42,062 nucleotides of DNA, taken from assembly GCA_018398765.1 (NCBI GenBank), contig JAHBMJ010000702.1, positions 1 through 42,062 on the forward strand, given 5' to 3'. Position 1 is the stretch's first letter. Each line of letters begins with the position of its first letter. This document shows positions 23,686 through 35,300 of the stretch, one piece after another. The stretch is from Chromera velia. Taxonomy: Eukaryota; Sar; Chromeraceae. Position numbers and translations under genes: made by a program. Below the pieces are notes generated by a model. It was not told the origin of the DNA, made no database searches, and worked only from the letters and a program-made list of their open reading frames with translations.

Positions 23686-25625
23686 GAATCAATCAATCAA
23701 TCAATCTATTAATCAATCAATCAATCTGTCTATGTACCACCAGGCTTCCTCGATATTTCTCTATCTTGCCGATCTCTGTGCCTGAGTGCCTCTTTAGTGA
23801 TCCTTTGATGTGCTTGACCTCTTTCCCTCCCTCCGTGGTTCTATCTATCAATATCTTTCCATTCCCACAACCATGCAACAGAACCGCAAAGAGAGAAAAA
23901 GTGACAAAGGAGTCATGGAGCGATTAGCAGACAAAGGGGAGTTGAGGAAGGAGGGGAATTCAGGCAAAATGTACAGAGGAATGAAATCAGAAGCGCAAAG
24001 ACGGACAACGGTGGACATGGAGACAGTAAAAAGCTATATGCAGAAACGGATGACGTTCTCGATACCCCGTCAGTGCCTGCGGTGTCATGAATAAACGACT
24101 ACCAACTCTTTGTGATGCTTTTAGATGGATTTTCTGGAGCGCGCGCAAATGCAACTGAATTGTTCTGCCTGAACTTCACCTCCTCTCATCTGTTCTTTTC
24201 ACCTCTTCTCGTCTCTTTTATTTGCCTGCAGTGTGATCAAGAAAAGAGTTCTTGCATGGACCCACGCCCCTCAGCTCCCAGAGGAGATCCAGTTCATGTC
24301 GCGTACAAAGGACTTCTACAGGTCGGGCAGCAGTCAGAAGGCGCATTTGCGTCTCTGTTTTTTTTATGGGCGGATGGGTCTGAGAGAGCGCGCAGAGAGG
24401 CAGGCAGAACAACACAGGCCTGCGTGAGGGGAGAGAAGACTTCGAATTGTTTTCGGACAGAAAGGGAGAGAGAACTCCGAATTGTTTTTGGACAGAAAGG
24501 GAGAGAAGACTCCGAATTGTTTTTGGACAGAAAGGGAGAGAGACCTCCGAATTGTTTTTGGACAGAAAGGGAGAGAGAACTCCGAATTGTTTTTGGACAG
24601 AAAGAGAAAGGCAGTGCAGGCGCGGTCAAACGAGAAAAGACATGCAGTTGCAGTTGCAGGGTGGGTACTTGTGCGGAGGTGGGAGCAGGGGGGTCATGTA
24701 GGAGCATCCCCTTCCCCCGTGCTCTGAGTGGCTGTATCGTTCTTTTGTCTCTGGACCTCTCTCTCTTTGTTGTCTGTGGTGTACATGAAGACAATGAGAG
24801 AAAAGAAAGATTTTGGTCTGTCTACTCGTCGGTCAGTCTCTCAGTCTGCGGCCGTCCGAACATCCACTCGCCCGTCTGTCTGTTTGTTTGATCGTCCGCG
24901 TGAGTGTTTCTCTTTTTTTTGTTGTCTGTCCTCTCAGACCTTTGTGTGCGTCTGTCTGTTTTGGTTGATCATCTTTCGCTCTGCTCTGCAGGATCCATGA
25001 CGAGCATGTGATTTTCAAGATGCGGCTGAAGAGGGAAAAGAAGAAGCGGAAGGACGAGAGAAAGAAGGAGGAAATGTCTGTCGGTCTGCTTGCTAGCTTC
25101 TTCTTCTCATTCCGTTTATTTTTTTCTTGCTCTCTCTCTCTCCCTCTCTTCCTCTCTCCCTCCCTCCCCCCCTCTCTCTCTCTATCTATCTCAATCTCGC
25201 TTTCTTCGCATGAGTGGATTGTGGTCCCTCCCGCTTTCTGATTTCCTCAATTCTGGAGCAAGGCCGTGGAGGTGTCGCAGACTGGAGATTGAAATGCGCT
25301 TGCACGAAGTCCGTGTTCAATTGCGTTGTTAGACCGGCAGATGCATCCAATTTCTGTTGCTGTCTTCTGCCGCAAGTTCTGTGACCTGGATCGAGGGGTT
25401 CTTGCGTGCGCCCGTTGGATCGACCGGAAGATTTTCTTACAAATCCGACCAATTTTGATCATTCTGAAGATCTTTTTTTATGTCTCAGAATGGAAGGCAC
25501 AGCCGATATTCGTGAAATTCAACAACAGACGCAGCGAATCACGCTTCTGCCTGCTTTATGTACCCGCTCTTGTGCGTTCTGTCTGCAGAATGGCAAAGCG
25601 GATGCTGACAGAGAAAAGTCCCTAA
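22329..25625 (+). CDS. RRM-domain RNA-binding protein, 4 exons, possibly mitochondrial
   Basis: Exons 22329-23524, 24232-24321 and 24992-25075, then a short last exon starting at 25589 (stop at 25625; 468 residues). An alternative last exon at 25489-25639 is equally in phase (506 residues). The first ~50 residues are rich in Ser, Arg and Leu with almost no acidic residues, like an organelle presequence. Residues about 130-211 look like one RNA recognition motif: RNP2-like LELKGMPM (132-139), a helix RLRRFFSKFGPI, and RNP1-like CEGTAFITF (175-183). A conserved-looking segment follows (YIYKAEHWNSEVLSLCRQLH). Exon 2 gives VIKKRVLAWTHAPQLPEEI, and exon 3 a very basic helix (RLKREKKKRKDERKKEE). 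Role in RNA processing or translation is inferred from the RRM; the precise family is not recognised. The ATG at 22329 is the first in frame. Confidence 0.75.
23653..23727. repeat. (AATC)n microsatellite in intron
   Basis: Near-perfect CAATCAATCAAT run in intron 1 of the RRM gene (23525-24231), broken by one GAATC and one TCTATT. Confidence 0.95.
24444..24610 (+). repeat. 35-bp tandem repeat, 5 copies, in intron
   Basis: GAATTGTTTTTGGACAGAAA plus GGGAGAGAGAACTCC recurs at 24444, 24479, 24514, 24549 and 24584, the last copy truncated. It lies in intron 2 of the RRM gene (24322-24991). A 35-base unit cannot keep a reading frame. Confidence 0.95.
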
Positions 25626-25639
25626 AAAGCCATTGCTGA

Positions 25640-26409
25640 AAGATAGAAGACGCCATGACAATCCTGTTGGACTTGAAAAAGATTTTTCTCTTTGCCGTCG
25701 TCATGATGTCTTAATTTCTAGGGTCTTCCATGCACTTTCATAGTAGATGCTCGTAAGTATATAGCCCTTGCACGGGATAAATGAAAAAAAAACTATAGAA
25801 AAAAAAATTATAAGTTACGAAGTTTTTAAATTTTTTTAATTCTAAAATTTGTCATTTATTTTTAATCTTAAAATTGTAAAATGAAAATCAATGAAATGAA
25901 CTGGAGTTTTACTACGCAATGAAGTTTTCAAAAATTGCTAGCTAATACTCCTACGACTATTCCTACTACTACTATTACTACTACTACTACTAAATACGGG
26001 TACTATTATATTACATACTACTATGTGACTGGCCGTTTGTAATGTGGTTTACTAATTAAATACTAATTAAATTTGCATTAACTCCAGCAATCACTGGCTG
26101 GCATTGGTTGCCGGGGTCAACATAAATCTACTGATCGAGCTTTACCAGCCCTAGCATTTTCTTTCTGCCTTTTCACTGTTCTTATACAGTATAATAGGAG
26201 AGCATCGTATCAATTTGCCTACTCAGCAATATGCATGAAAAAGAACTGGCTGATGGCTATAGGCTGAGGCAAAGCCGCAAAGGTTTTGCGTGGTGATAAA
26301 GAAGTTTCTTTGTCCTGATCTGCACTTCAACATGGGCATCTTTGATTGTGTACTTCTGTTCCTTGCTCTCCGAGTGGTAGACCAGGCAGGATGCATGAGA
26401 GAGGGAGTC
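25640..26409. other. AT-rich gap between convergent genes
   Basis: The RRM gene (+) and the BTB gene (-) converge here. 25780-26060 is AT-rich with poly-A/T runs and an (ACT)n tract near 25968-25992. No gene is seen. Confidence 0.5.
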
Positions 26410-27711
26410 TCATCCTGTGGCCAGAGTCTCGGGAGGCTTCTGAGTTTCGATTTGAAGGACTGGAGATCCAGATACAGGGTCTGATTCGGATGCAGTGTGG
26501 GTGGGAGATTGCGGCTTCGAAGTAGTGGAAGAGCGCCAGCTCTCTGGAAACATGTGAGCGACTGATGGGGGGAGCTGGAACGTCGAGAACATTGCAGTGC
26601 CAGTCGCAGCAAGGCCTGCAAATGTCACCGCTGCCCTCCGAGCCCTCGTTATGAACATATTTGCAGTACCAAATGGGTCGGCACCAAATTTTGAAAAAGC
26701 CCTTCCGGCAGAGAGAACTGCAGACCTGGAACAGACCTCGTCTTGCAGTTCGGGGATCCTGAAGAATCTTGCCTCTAGATAAATCTCTTGGAGGTCATTT
26801 GGGTCCTTTGTGGTTATGGGGCCTGTGCGATATTTCTTCTTCGCTAGTCGTGCGAGGTTGAGATAGTACACGACTCTCATGAGTTTGGACTTCGGGGGTG
26901 ATTGGGGGTCTTTTGGGGTCTGTGCGGCAGTCACTCTGCCTTTGGGTGTCAGCTTCGAGTCCAGCAGGCCTTCAGAGAGGTTTCGAAGATGATTGAGAAT
27001 GATGGGGAAGTGCTTCGGCTCCCTGTCTATGAAAACCTTCGTTGCTGGCCCGTCTTTTGCCTCTGCTGCAAGAACACATTGCCATAAGATCGGACTCAGC
27101 GCTGCTGTTGACCTCAAAGTTCGAAATTCCTTTCCACCAACATCGAGAACCAGCGGGCTGTCCGTCGGCCCATATCTCTCTATTTCTGTGAGATGATGAG
27201 CTTTCTCTCTTCTCTCCGTAGTAAGCTCAGTCTCCTCTTCTTCTGCCTCTGATGCGGTGTCTGTAGCAGGACGGGAAGGAGAGGAGATGGGACCGGTTGA
27301 ATCAGTCTGTGAGCTGCTGCTGGTATTGAAAAATCTTCTGCTGGAATGCCACACAGAGATGGACGAGGCGCCTGTTAGGGGAGGGACATGCAAGGCAGCA
27401 GCAGGGAAGCACCGCCGGGTCGATTCCGTCCTTGCCATCTCACCGCTTTCTTCATTTGATCCCAGACAGAACTGTTGACAGGAGAGCTTTCCTGCCTGCG
27501 TTGATGTTTCGATGCTTTCCACTGATCCAGAAAGCTTGAAATCCGACAAAACGAAAGACAACGACTGAACATGAAAAGTTGACAAAGGGCGACGCCAGCG
27601 TGCGTGAGTAAAGAGGCTCCCAGAAGGACCCCGACCCTGCCCCACACAGCCAAAGCCACCTGCAAAGACTGTCCGGGCTTGGACCCTCTGCAAATGGTTA
27701 AAGGACAACAT
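26410..27711 (-). CDS. BTB/POZ (T1, KCTD-like) domain protein, intronless
   Basis: One uninterrupted frame of 433 residues from the ATG at 27711-27709. The frame is open further upstream but has no ATG there. Residues about 187-248 match a potassium-channel tetramerisation type BTB fold: LVLDVGGKEFRTLRST, then KVFIDREPKHFPIILNHLRN. The fold's last helix pair appears at about 309-326 (EIYLEARFFRIPELQDEV) after an inserted stretch of some 50 residues. Such domains self-associate and often act as cullin-3 adaptors; which applies here is unknown. The N-terminus (MLSFNHLQRVQARTVFAGG) is basic and acid-free, so it could be a mitochondrial presequence. Residues about 359-378 (AAVTFAGLAATGTAMFSTF) could form one membrane helix, so this is not a channel. 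The C-terminal ~50 residues are Ser/Pro/Thr-rich. The lack of introns contrasts with its neighbours. Confidence 0.85.
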   Translation of the reverse strand: MLSFNHLQRVQARTVFAGGFGCVGQGRGPSGSLFTHARWRRPLSTFHVQSLSFVLSDFKLSGSVESIETSTQAGKLSCQQFCLGSNEESGEMARTESTRRCFPAAALHVPPLTGASSISVWHSSRRFFNTSSSSQTDSTGPISSPSRPATDTASEAEEEETELTTERREKAHHLTEIERYGPTDSPLVLDVGGKEFRTLRSTAALSPILWQCVLAAEAKDGPATKVFIDREPKHFPIILNHLRNLSEGLLDSKLTPKGRVTAAQTPKDPQSPPKSKLMRVVYYLNLARLAKKKYRTGPITTKDPNDLQEIYLEARFFRIPELQDEVCSRSAVLSAGRAFSKFGADPFGTANMFITRARRAAVTFAGLAATGTAMFSTFQLPPSVAHMFPESWRSSTTSKPQSPTHTASESDPVSGSPVLQIETQKPPETLATG

Positions 27712-27993
27712 TTTGTCGGCGTTGGTGCGGTGGTGTTGCGGCCTCTGAATCCTACGGTGATCGATGATGAAACGATATATTAATGTCCATGGACGACGCT
27801 GTGAGTGTACAGCAATCTGGTTGGGTTGGACACCCAATGTTGAAGAATGCCTTCATACAGTGATACACTCTTTCAATCAAGTCATCCATCCACAAGCGAA
27901 GTGACTGACCTTTTAAATTTCAACCTGCATGCAGTGCATGCATATATATCGCGGAGCGCGCGCGAATTGCGCGCGCGCCCGCGCGTGGCCATG
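27712..27993. other. Upstream region of the BTB gene
   Basis: Short intergenic stretch. It ends in a GC-only tract at about 27955-27985 that can fold on itself (GCGCGCGC, loop GAATT, GCGCGCGC). No gene is seen. Confidence 0.5.
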
Positions 27994-28855
27994 CCATTCA
28001 AACTTCTTCGCGAAAATCCCGATCGCTCCTAGTTTAGGCTGTGAGACCCATAGACACGACTAGATTCACATCTTAACGAAGGGTAACTCCGTTAAGCCGT
28101 ATCAAGGGGGCGCATTTCGCCTAATGCCGTATAGCTGTTTCGTTTGCTTACGCAACATTACGTGCGTGCCCGAGGGATCTAGCGGCCCCCACTATGCCGC
28201 ATATGATTAGATCCCTCATCGACAATCTTCCCCCCCCGTTCACCCCGAAAAACCAGTATGGAATAGTCCTTCCCCAGTAAACTGAGTTCACTACCCGAGT
28301 AGTCGATCGGCTTTACAGCTAAGGCAATAGATTGGAGAACCACTGTCTAAAGCGGTGGGAGGGTGGGTTCCGGTTCGTTCGACGGAACTGTCAGAACGGA
28401 CTACCGTCTTTTCTCCTTCGTTTGACTCCTCTTTAACTACTCAACATATCTTTTCTGACTTACGCATTTTTCTGAGCACGCGGTGGATAAAACCACCACC
28501 ACCATTTTTTTTCGCCCGCGCGGGAGGGATCTGACGTTCCCGGCTTGGCGCGTTGGTGCCGCAAAGGCCGCGCCAGGCCCGGAACTATATTTCCCGTCGG
28601 ATCGTGATTTCTGTCATTTGAACGCACGGCTTCGCTCCGCAAGCTAGGCTTCACCTTCCATTCAAACTTCTTCGCGAAAATCCTGATTGCTCCTAGTTTG
28701 GGCTGTGAGACCCGTAGACACGACTAGATTCACGTCTTAACGAAGGGTAACTCCGTTAAGCCGTATCAAGGGGGCGCATTTCGCCTAATGCCGTATAGCT
28801 GTTTCACTTGCTTACGCAACATTAGGCGCACGCTCAAAGGATCTAGCGGCCCCCA
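27994..28855. mobile_element. Composite repeat with two 198-bp direct copies (LTR/TRIM-like layout)
   Basis: 27994-28191 and 28658-28855 are direct copies of identical length, offset by 664 bases and differing at scattered positions. Each contains a 7-bp stem CTTAACG/CGTTAAG. The interior, about 466 bp, holds a 290-bp dispersed repeat next to the right copy. The layout resembles a small terminal-repeat retroelement without genes, but I see no TG...CA ends, primer binding site, polypurine tract or target-site duplication. It may equally be a tandemly duplicated repeat. A 9-bp inverted repeat, GAGGGATCT/AGATCCCTC (28172-28180, 28209-28217), follows the left copy. Confidence 0.55.
28372..28661. 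repeat. Dispersed ~290-bp repeat, copy 1
   Basis: Matches 40535-40826 in the same orientation over its full length with scattered substitutions and small indels. It starts GGTTCGTT and ends AGGCTTCACCTTCCAT. It includes the palindrome CCCGCGCGGG. A minus-strand frame is shared by both copies (RSNDRNHDPTGNIVPG), but amino-acid changes are common between them, so coding is doubtful. Confidence 0.85.
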
Positions 28856-29316
28856 GTCTGAGACGGGTCCCCAGTCTGAAAAGACAAGAAACAGTAATAC
28901 GTAGTTTGCTTAATCAATGAACATTTATGTTTATGATTTGTCATTACTGGTTCGTGTCTTAGAGCGGATCAGATACAGCTGAAACATTCTATAATGTAGC
29001 AACTGCATGTGCTTAAAGATGCAATAATTTATTATTACCAATAAATTCATGTTATCTTTTTTTGCTTTGGACACTGCCTCTTTGATCAACTTTGAGATCC
29101 TATTTCAATAATGATTTACTGACTATACAGAAGAACACGCCGGATCCGTGTCTGCCATCAGGTCTGTAAGGGATCAATTGGCACAAAGAGAGCCATAACA
29201 TCCCCTCTGCCTTTTAAAGATGCATAGAAAGACCAAACGCTATGAGACGTTGCTTTTCTCTATCTGCAACGGATACCTGGACACAGCAGTAGTTGCCTTT
29301 TAACTCCGCAAACGAT
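28856..29316. other. Spacer between composite repeat and satellite
   Basis: AT-rich from about 28890 to 29120, then mixed. No gene, RNA or repeat recognised. Confidence 0.5.
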
Positions 29317-32300
29317 GCGGCGGCCCAGAGACAGGGGTCTCGCCCTTCTCTGTCTGCCAGAATGGAGAGATGTACAGAGAGAGAGAGCGATCTCTACCTT
29401 TTTTTGTCTGCAAAGAAGAAGGATGTACAGAGAGAGGGGTTTCTGCTCTTCTCTGTCTGCAAAGAACAAAGATATATAGAGAGAGGGGTCCTGCCCTTCC
29501 CTGTCTGCACAGAAGAAAGATATACAGAGAGAGGGGTCTCTGCCCTTCTCTATCTGCAAAAAAGAAAGATGTATAGAGAGAGGGGTCTCTACCCTTCTCT
29601 GTCTGCAAAGAAGAAAGATGTACAGAGAGAGGGGTCAGACTTTCTGCCCTTTTCTGTTTGTAGCGAAGAAAGATATGTAGAGAGAGGGGTCCTGCCCTTC
29701 TCTGTCTGCAAAGAATGAAGCTGCACAAAGAGAAGGGTCTCTGCCCTTCTCTGTCTGCAAAGAAGAAAGATGTACAGAGAGAGGGGTCAAACTTTCTGCC
29801 CTTCTCTGTCTGTAAAGAAGAAAGATGTACAGAGAGAAGGTCCTGCCCTTCTCTATCTGCAAAGAAGAAAGATGTACAGAGAGAGGGGTCCTGCCCTTCT
29901 CTGTCTGCAAAGAAGAAAGATGTACAGAGAGAGGGGTCAGACTTTCTGTCCTTCTTTGTCTGCAAAGAAGAAAGATAGACAGAGAGAGGGGTTAGACTTT
30001 CTGCCCTTCTCTGTTTGCAAAGAATGAAGATGTACAGAGAGAAGGTCCTGCCCTTCTCTGTCTGCAAAGAAGAAAGATGTACAGAGAGAGGGGTCCTGCC
30101 CTTCTCTATCTGCAAAGAAGAAGATGTACAGAGAGATGGGTCCCTGCCCTTCTCTGTCTGCACAGAAGAACGATATACAGAAAGAGGATCCTGCCCTTCT
30201 CTGTCTGCAAAGAAGAAAGATGTACAGAGAGAGGCTCCTGCCCTTCTCTGTCTGCGAAGAAGAAGGATATACAGAGAGAGGGTCCTGCCCTTCTCTGTCT
30301 CTAAAGAAGAAGGATGTACAGAGAGAGGGGTTTTGCCCTTCTCTGTCTGCAAAGAATGAAGATATACAGAGAGAAGGTCCTGCCTTCTCTGTCTGCAAAG
30401 AAGAAAGATATACAGAGAGAGGGTCCTGTCCTTCTTTGTCTGCAAAGAAGAAGGATGTACAGAGAGAGGGGTCCTGCCCTTCTCTGTCTGCAAAGAACAA
30501 AGATGTACAGAGAGAGGGGTCCTGCCCTTCTCTATCTGCAAAGAATGAAGATGTACAGAGAGAGGGTCCTGCCCTTCTCTGTCTGCAAAGAATAAAGATG
30601 TACAGGGCAAGGTTCTTGCCCTTCTCTGTCTGCAAGAACAAAGATGTACAGAGAGAGGGGTCTTGCCCCTCTCTGTCTGCAAAGAAGGATGTACTGAGAG
30701 AGGGGTCCTGCCCTTCTCTGTCTGCAAAGAAGAAAGATGTACAGAGAGAGGGGTCCTGCCCTTCTCTGTCTTAAAAGAATGAAGATGTACAGAGAGATGG
30801 GTCTCTGCCCTTCTCTGTCTGCAAAAAAGAAGGATGTACAGAGAGAGGGTCCTGCCCTTCTCTGTCTGCAAAGAAGAAAGATGTACAGAGAGAGGGGTCT
30901 CTGCCCGTCTCTATCTGCAAAGAAGAAAGATATACACAGAAAGGGTCCTGCCCTTTTCTGTCTGCAAAGAAGAAAGATATGCAGAGAGAGGGGTCCTGCC
31001 CTTCTCTGTCTGCAAAGAATGAAGATATAAAGAGAGAGGGTCCTGCCCTTCTCTGTCTGCAAAAGAAGAAAGATATATATAGAGAGGGGTCCTGCCCTTC
31101 TCTGTCTGCAAAGAAGAAAGATGTACAGAGAGAGGGTCCTGCCCTTCTCTGTCTGCAGAGAAGAAAGATGTACAGAGAGAGGGGTCCTGCCCTTCTCTGT
31201 CTGCAAGGAAGAACGATGTACAGAGAGAAGGGTCCTGCCTTTCTCTGTCTGCAAAGAAGAAAGATGTATAGAGAGAGGGGTCCTGCCCTTGAAGTTCTCT
31301 GTCTGCAAAGAATGAAAATGTACAGAGAGAGGGTCCTGCCCTTCTCTGTCTGCAAAGAAGAAAGATATACAGAGAGAGGGGTCCTGCCCTTCTCTGTCTG
31401 CAAAGAAGAAAGATGTACAGAGAGAGGGGTCCTGCCCTTCTCTGTCTGCAAAGAATGACGATATACAGAGAGAAGGTCCTGCCCTTCTCTATCTGCAAAA
31501 AAGAAAGATGTACAGAGAGAGGGTCCTGCCCTTTTCTGTCTGCAAAGAAGAAAGATGTACAGAGAGAGGGGTCAGACTTTCTGCCCTTCTCTGTCTGCAA
31601 AGAAGAAAGGTGTACAGAGAGAGGGTCCTGCCCTTCTCTATCTGCAAAGAAGAAAGATGTACAGAGAGAGGGGTCCTGCCCTTCTTTGTCTGCAAAGAAG
31701 AAAGATGTACAGAGAGAGGGGTCCTGCCCTTCTCTATCTGCAAAGAAGAAGATGTACAGAGAGATGGGTCCCTGCCCTTCTCTGTCTGCACAGAAGAACG
31801 ATATACAGAGAGAGGGGTCAAACTTTCTGCCCTTCTCTGTCTGCAAAGAATGAAGATGTACAGAGAGAGGGTCCTGCCCTTTTCTGTCTGCAAGGAAGAA
31901 AGATGTACAGAGAGAGGGGTCCTGCCCTCCTCTGTCTACAAAGAAGGAAGATATACAGAGAGAGGGGTCCTGCCCTTCTCTGTCTGCAAAGAAGAAAGAT
32001 GTACAGAGAGAGGGTCCTGCCCTTCTCTGTCTGCAAAGAAGAAAGATGTACAGAGAGAGGGTCCTGCCCTTCTCTGTCTGCAAAGAAGAAAGATGTACAG
32101 AGAGAGGGGTCCTGCCCTTCTCTGTCTGCAAAGAAGAAAGATGTACCGAGAGAGGGGTCCTGCCCTTCTCTGTCTGCAAGGAAGAAAGATGTACAGAGAG
32201 AGGGGTCCTGCCCTTCTCTATCTGCAAAGAAGAAGATGTACAGAGAGAGGGTCCTGCCTTTCTCTGTCTGTGAAGAAGAAGGATATACAGAGAGAAGGCC

Positions 32301-35300
32301 TGCCCTTCTCTGTCCGCAAAGAAGAAAGATGTACAGAGAGAGGGGTCCTGCCCTTCTCTGTCTGCAAAGAAGAAGGATGTACAGAGAGAGGGGTCTTGCC
32401 CTTCTCTGTCTGCAAAGAATGAAGATATACAGAGAGAGGGTCGTGCCTTCTCTGTCTGCGAAGAAGAAAGATGTACAGAGAGAGGGGTCCTGCCCTTCTT
32501 TGTCTGCAAAGAAGAAGGATGTACAGAGAGAGGGGTCCTGCCCTCCTCTGTCTACAAAGAAGAAAGATGTACAGAGAGAGGGGTCCTGCCCTTCTCTATC
32601 TACAAAGAAGGAAGATGTACAGAGAGAGGGGTCCTGCCCTTCTCTGTCTGCAAAGAAGAAAGATGTACAGGGCGAGGTTCCTGCCCTTCTCTGTCTGCAA
32701 GAACAAAGATGTACAGAGAGAGGGGTCTCTGCCCTTCTCTGTCTGCAAAGAAGGATGTACCGAGAGAGGGGTCTTGCCCTTCTCTGTCTGCAAAGAAGAA
32801 AGATGTACAGAGAAAGGGGTCAGACTTTCTGCCCTTCTCTGTACGACGTCTGCAAAGAAGAAAGATGTACAGAAAGAGGGGTCCTGCCCTTCTCTGTCTG
32901 CAAAGAAGAAAGATGTGTAGAGAGAAGGGTCCTGCCCTTCTCTGTCTGCAAAGAATGAAGATGTACAGAGAGAGGGTCTTGCCCCTGCCCTTCTCTGTCT
33001 GCACAGAAGAACGATATACAGAGAAAGGGTCCTGCCCTTCTCTGTCTGCAAAGAAGAAAGATGTACAGAGAGAGGGTCCTGCCTTTCTCTGTCTGTAAAG
33101 AAGAAGGATATACAGAGAGAGGGTCCTGCCCTTCTCTGTCTGCAAAGAAGAAGGATGTACAGAGAGAGGGGTCTTGCCCTTCTCTGTCTGTAAAGAATGA
33201 AAATATACAGAGAGAGGGTCGTGCCTTCTCTGTCTGCGAAGAAGAAAGATGTACAGAGAGAGGGGTCCTGCCCTTCTCTGTCTGCAAAGAAGAAGGATGT
33301 ACAGAGAGAGGGGTCCTGCCCTCCTCTGTCTGCAAAGAAGAAAGATGTACAGAGAGAGGGGTCCTGCCCTTCTCTATCTACAAAGAATGAAGATGTACAG
33401 AGAGATGGGTCGTGCCCTTCTCTGTCTGCAAAGAAGAAAGATATACAGGGCGAGGTTCCTGCCCTTCTCTGTCTACAAGAACAAAGATGTACAGAGAGAG
33501 GGGTCTTGCCCTTCTCTGTCTGCAAAGAAGGATGTACCAAGAGAGGGGTCCTGCCCTTCTCTGTCTGCAAAGAAGAAAGATGTACAGAGAGAGGGGTCAG
33601 ACTTTCTGCCCTTCTCTGTCTGCAAAGAAGAAAGATGTACAGAGAGAGGGGCCCTGCCCTTCCCTGTCTGCACAGAAGAAAGGTGTACAGAGAGAGGGGT
33701 CTCTCCCCTTCTCTGTCTGCAAAAAAGAAGGATGTACAGAGAGAGAGGTCTCTGCCCTTCTTTGTCTGCAAAGAAGAAAGATGCACAGAGAGAGGGGTCC
33801 TGCCCTTCTCTGTCTGTAAAGAAGAAAGATGTGCAGAGAGAAGGGTCCTGCCCTTCTCTGTCTGCAAAGAAGAAAGATGTACAGAGAGAGGGGCCCTGCC
33901 CTTCCCTGTCTGCACAGAAGAAAGGTGTACAGAGAGAGGGGTCTCTCCCCTTCTCTGTCTGCAAAAAAGAAGGATGTACAGAGAGAGAGGTCTCTGCCCT
34001 TCTTTGTCTGCAAAGAAGAAAGATGCACAGAGAGAGGGGTCCTGCCCTTCTCTGTCTGCAAAGAATGAAGATGTACAGAGAGAGGGTCCTGCCCTTCTCT
34101 GTCTGCAAAGAAGAAAGATGTACAGAGAGAGGGGTCAGACTTTCTACCCTTCTCTGTCTGCAAAGAAGAAAGATATACAGAGAGAGGGTCTCTGCCCATC
34201 TCTGTCTGCAAAGAAAAAAGATGTACAGAGAAAGGGTGCTGCCCTTCTCTGTCTGCAAAGAAGAAAGATGTGCAGAGAGAGGGGTCCTGCCCTTCTCTGT
34301 CTGCAAAGAATGAAGATATAAAGAGAGATGGTCCTGCCCTTCTCTCTCTGCAAAGAAGAGAGATGTACAGAGAGAAGGCCTGCCCTTCTCTGTCCGCAAA
34401 GAAGAAAGATGTACAGAGAGAGGGGTCTCTGCCCTTCTCTGTCTATAAAGAAGAAGATGTACAGAGAGATGGATCCCTGCCCTTTTCTGTCTGCAAAAGA
34501 AGAAAGATATATAGAGAGAGGGGTCCTGCCTTCTCTATCTGCAAAGAAAAGAGATGTACAGAGAGAGGGGTCCTGCCCTTCTCTGTCTGCAAAGAAGAAA
34601 GATATACAGAGACAGGGTCCTGCCCTTCTCTGTCTACAAAGAAGAAAGATGTGCAGAGAGAGGGGTCCTGCCCTTCTCTGTCTGCAAAGAATGAAGATGT
34701 ACAGAGAGAGAGGTCCTGCCCTTCTCTGTCTGCAAAGAATGACGATGTACAGAGAGAAGGTCCTGCCCTTCTCTGTCTGCAAAGAAGAAAGATGTACAGA
34801 GAGAGGGGTCCTGCCCTTCTCTGTCTGTAAAGAAGAACTTCAAGATGTACAGAGAGATGGGTCTCTGCCCTTCTCTGTCTGTAAAGAAGAAAGATGAACC
34901 AAGAGAGGGGTGCCGCCTTTCTCTGTCTGCAAAGAAGAAAAATGTACAGAGAGAGGGTCCTGCCCTTCTCTATCTGCAAAGAAGAAGGATGTACAGAGAG
35001 AGGGTCCTGCCCTTCTCTGTCTGCAAAGAAAAAAGATATACAGAGAGAGGGTCCTGCCCTTCTCTGTCTGTAAAGAAGAAAGATGTACAGAGAGATGGGT
35101 CCTGCCCTTCTCTGTCTGCAAGGAAGAACGATGTACAGAGAGAAGGGTCCTGCCCTTCTCTGTCTGCAAAGAAGAAAGATGTACGCAGAGAGGGGTCCTA
35201 CCCTTGAAGTTCTCTGTCTGCAAAAGAAGAAAGATATATATAGAGAGGGGTCCTGCCCTTCTCTGTTTGCAAAGAAGAAAGATGTACAGAGAGAGGGGTC

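Noticed and set aside
28460..28654. Minus-strand frame shared by both copies of the 290-bp repeat
   Set aside because: The two copies differ by several amino-acid changes and have no common start; likely shared by descent of a non-coding repeat.
27994..28855. Intact LTR retrotransposon
   Set aside because: The interior is about 466 bp with no gag or pol sequence, and no primer binding site or target duplication is visible.
31790..31815. U6 snRNA-like ACAGAGA box (AACGATATACAGAGAG)
   Set aside because: It is just a variant of the satellite unit; the rest of U6 (AGATTAGCATGG and beyond) is absent.
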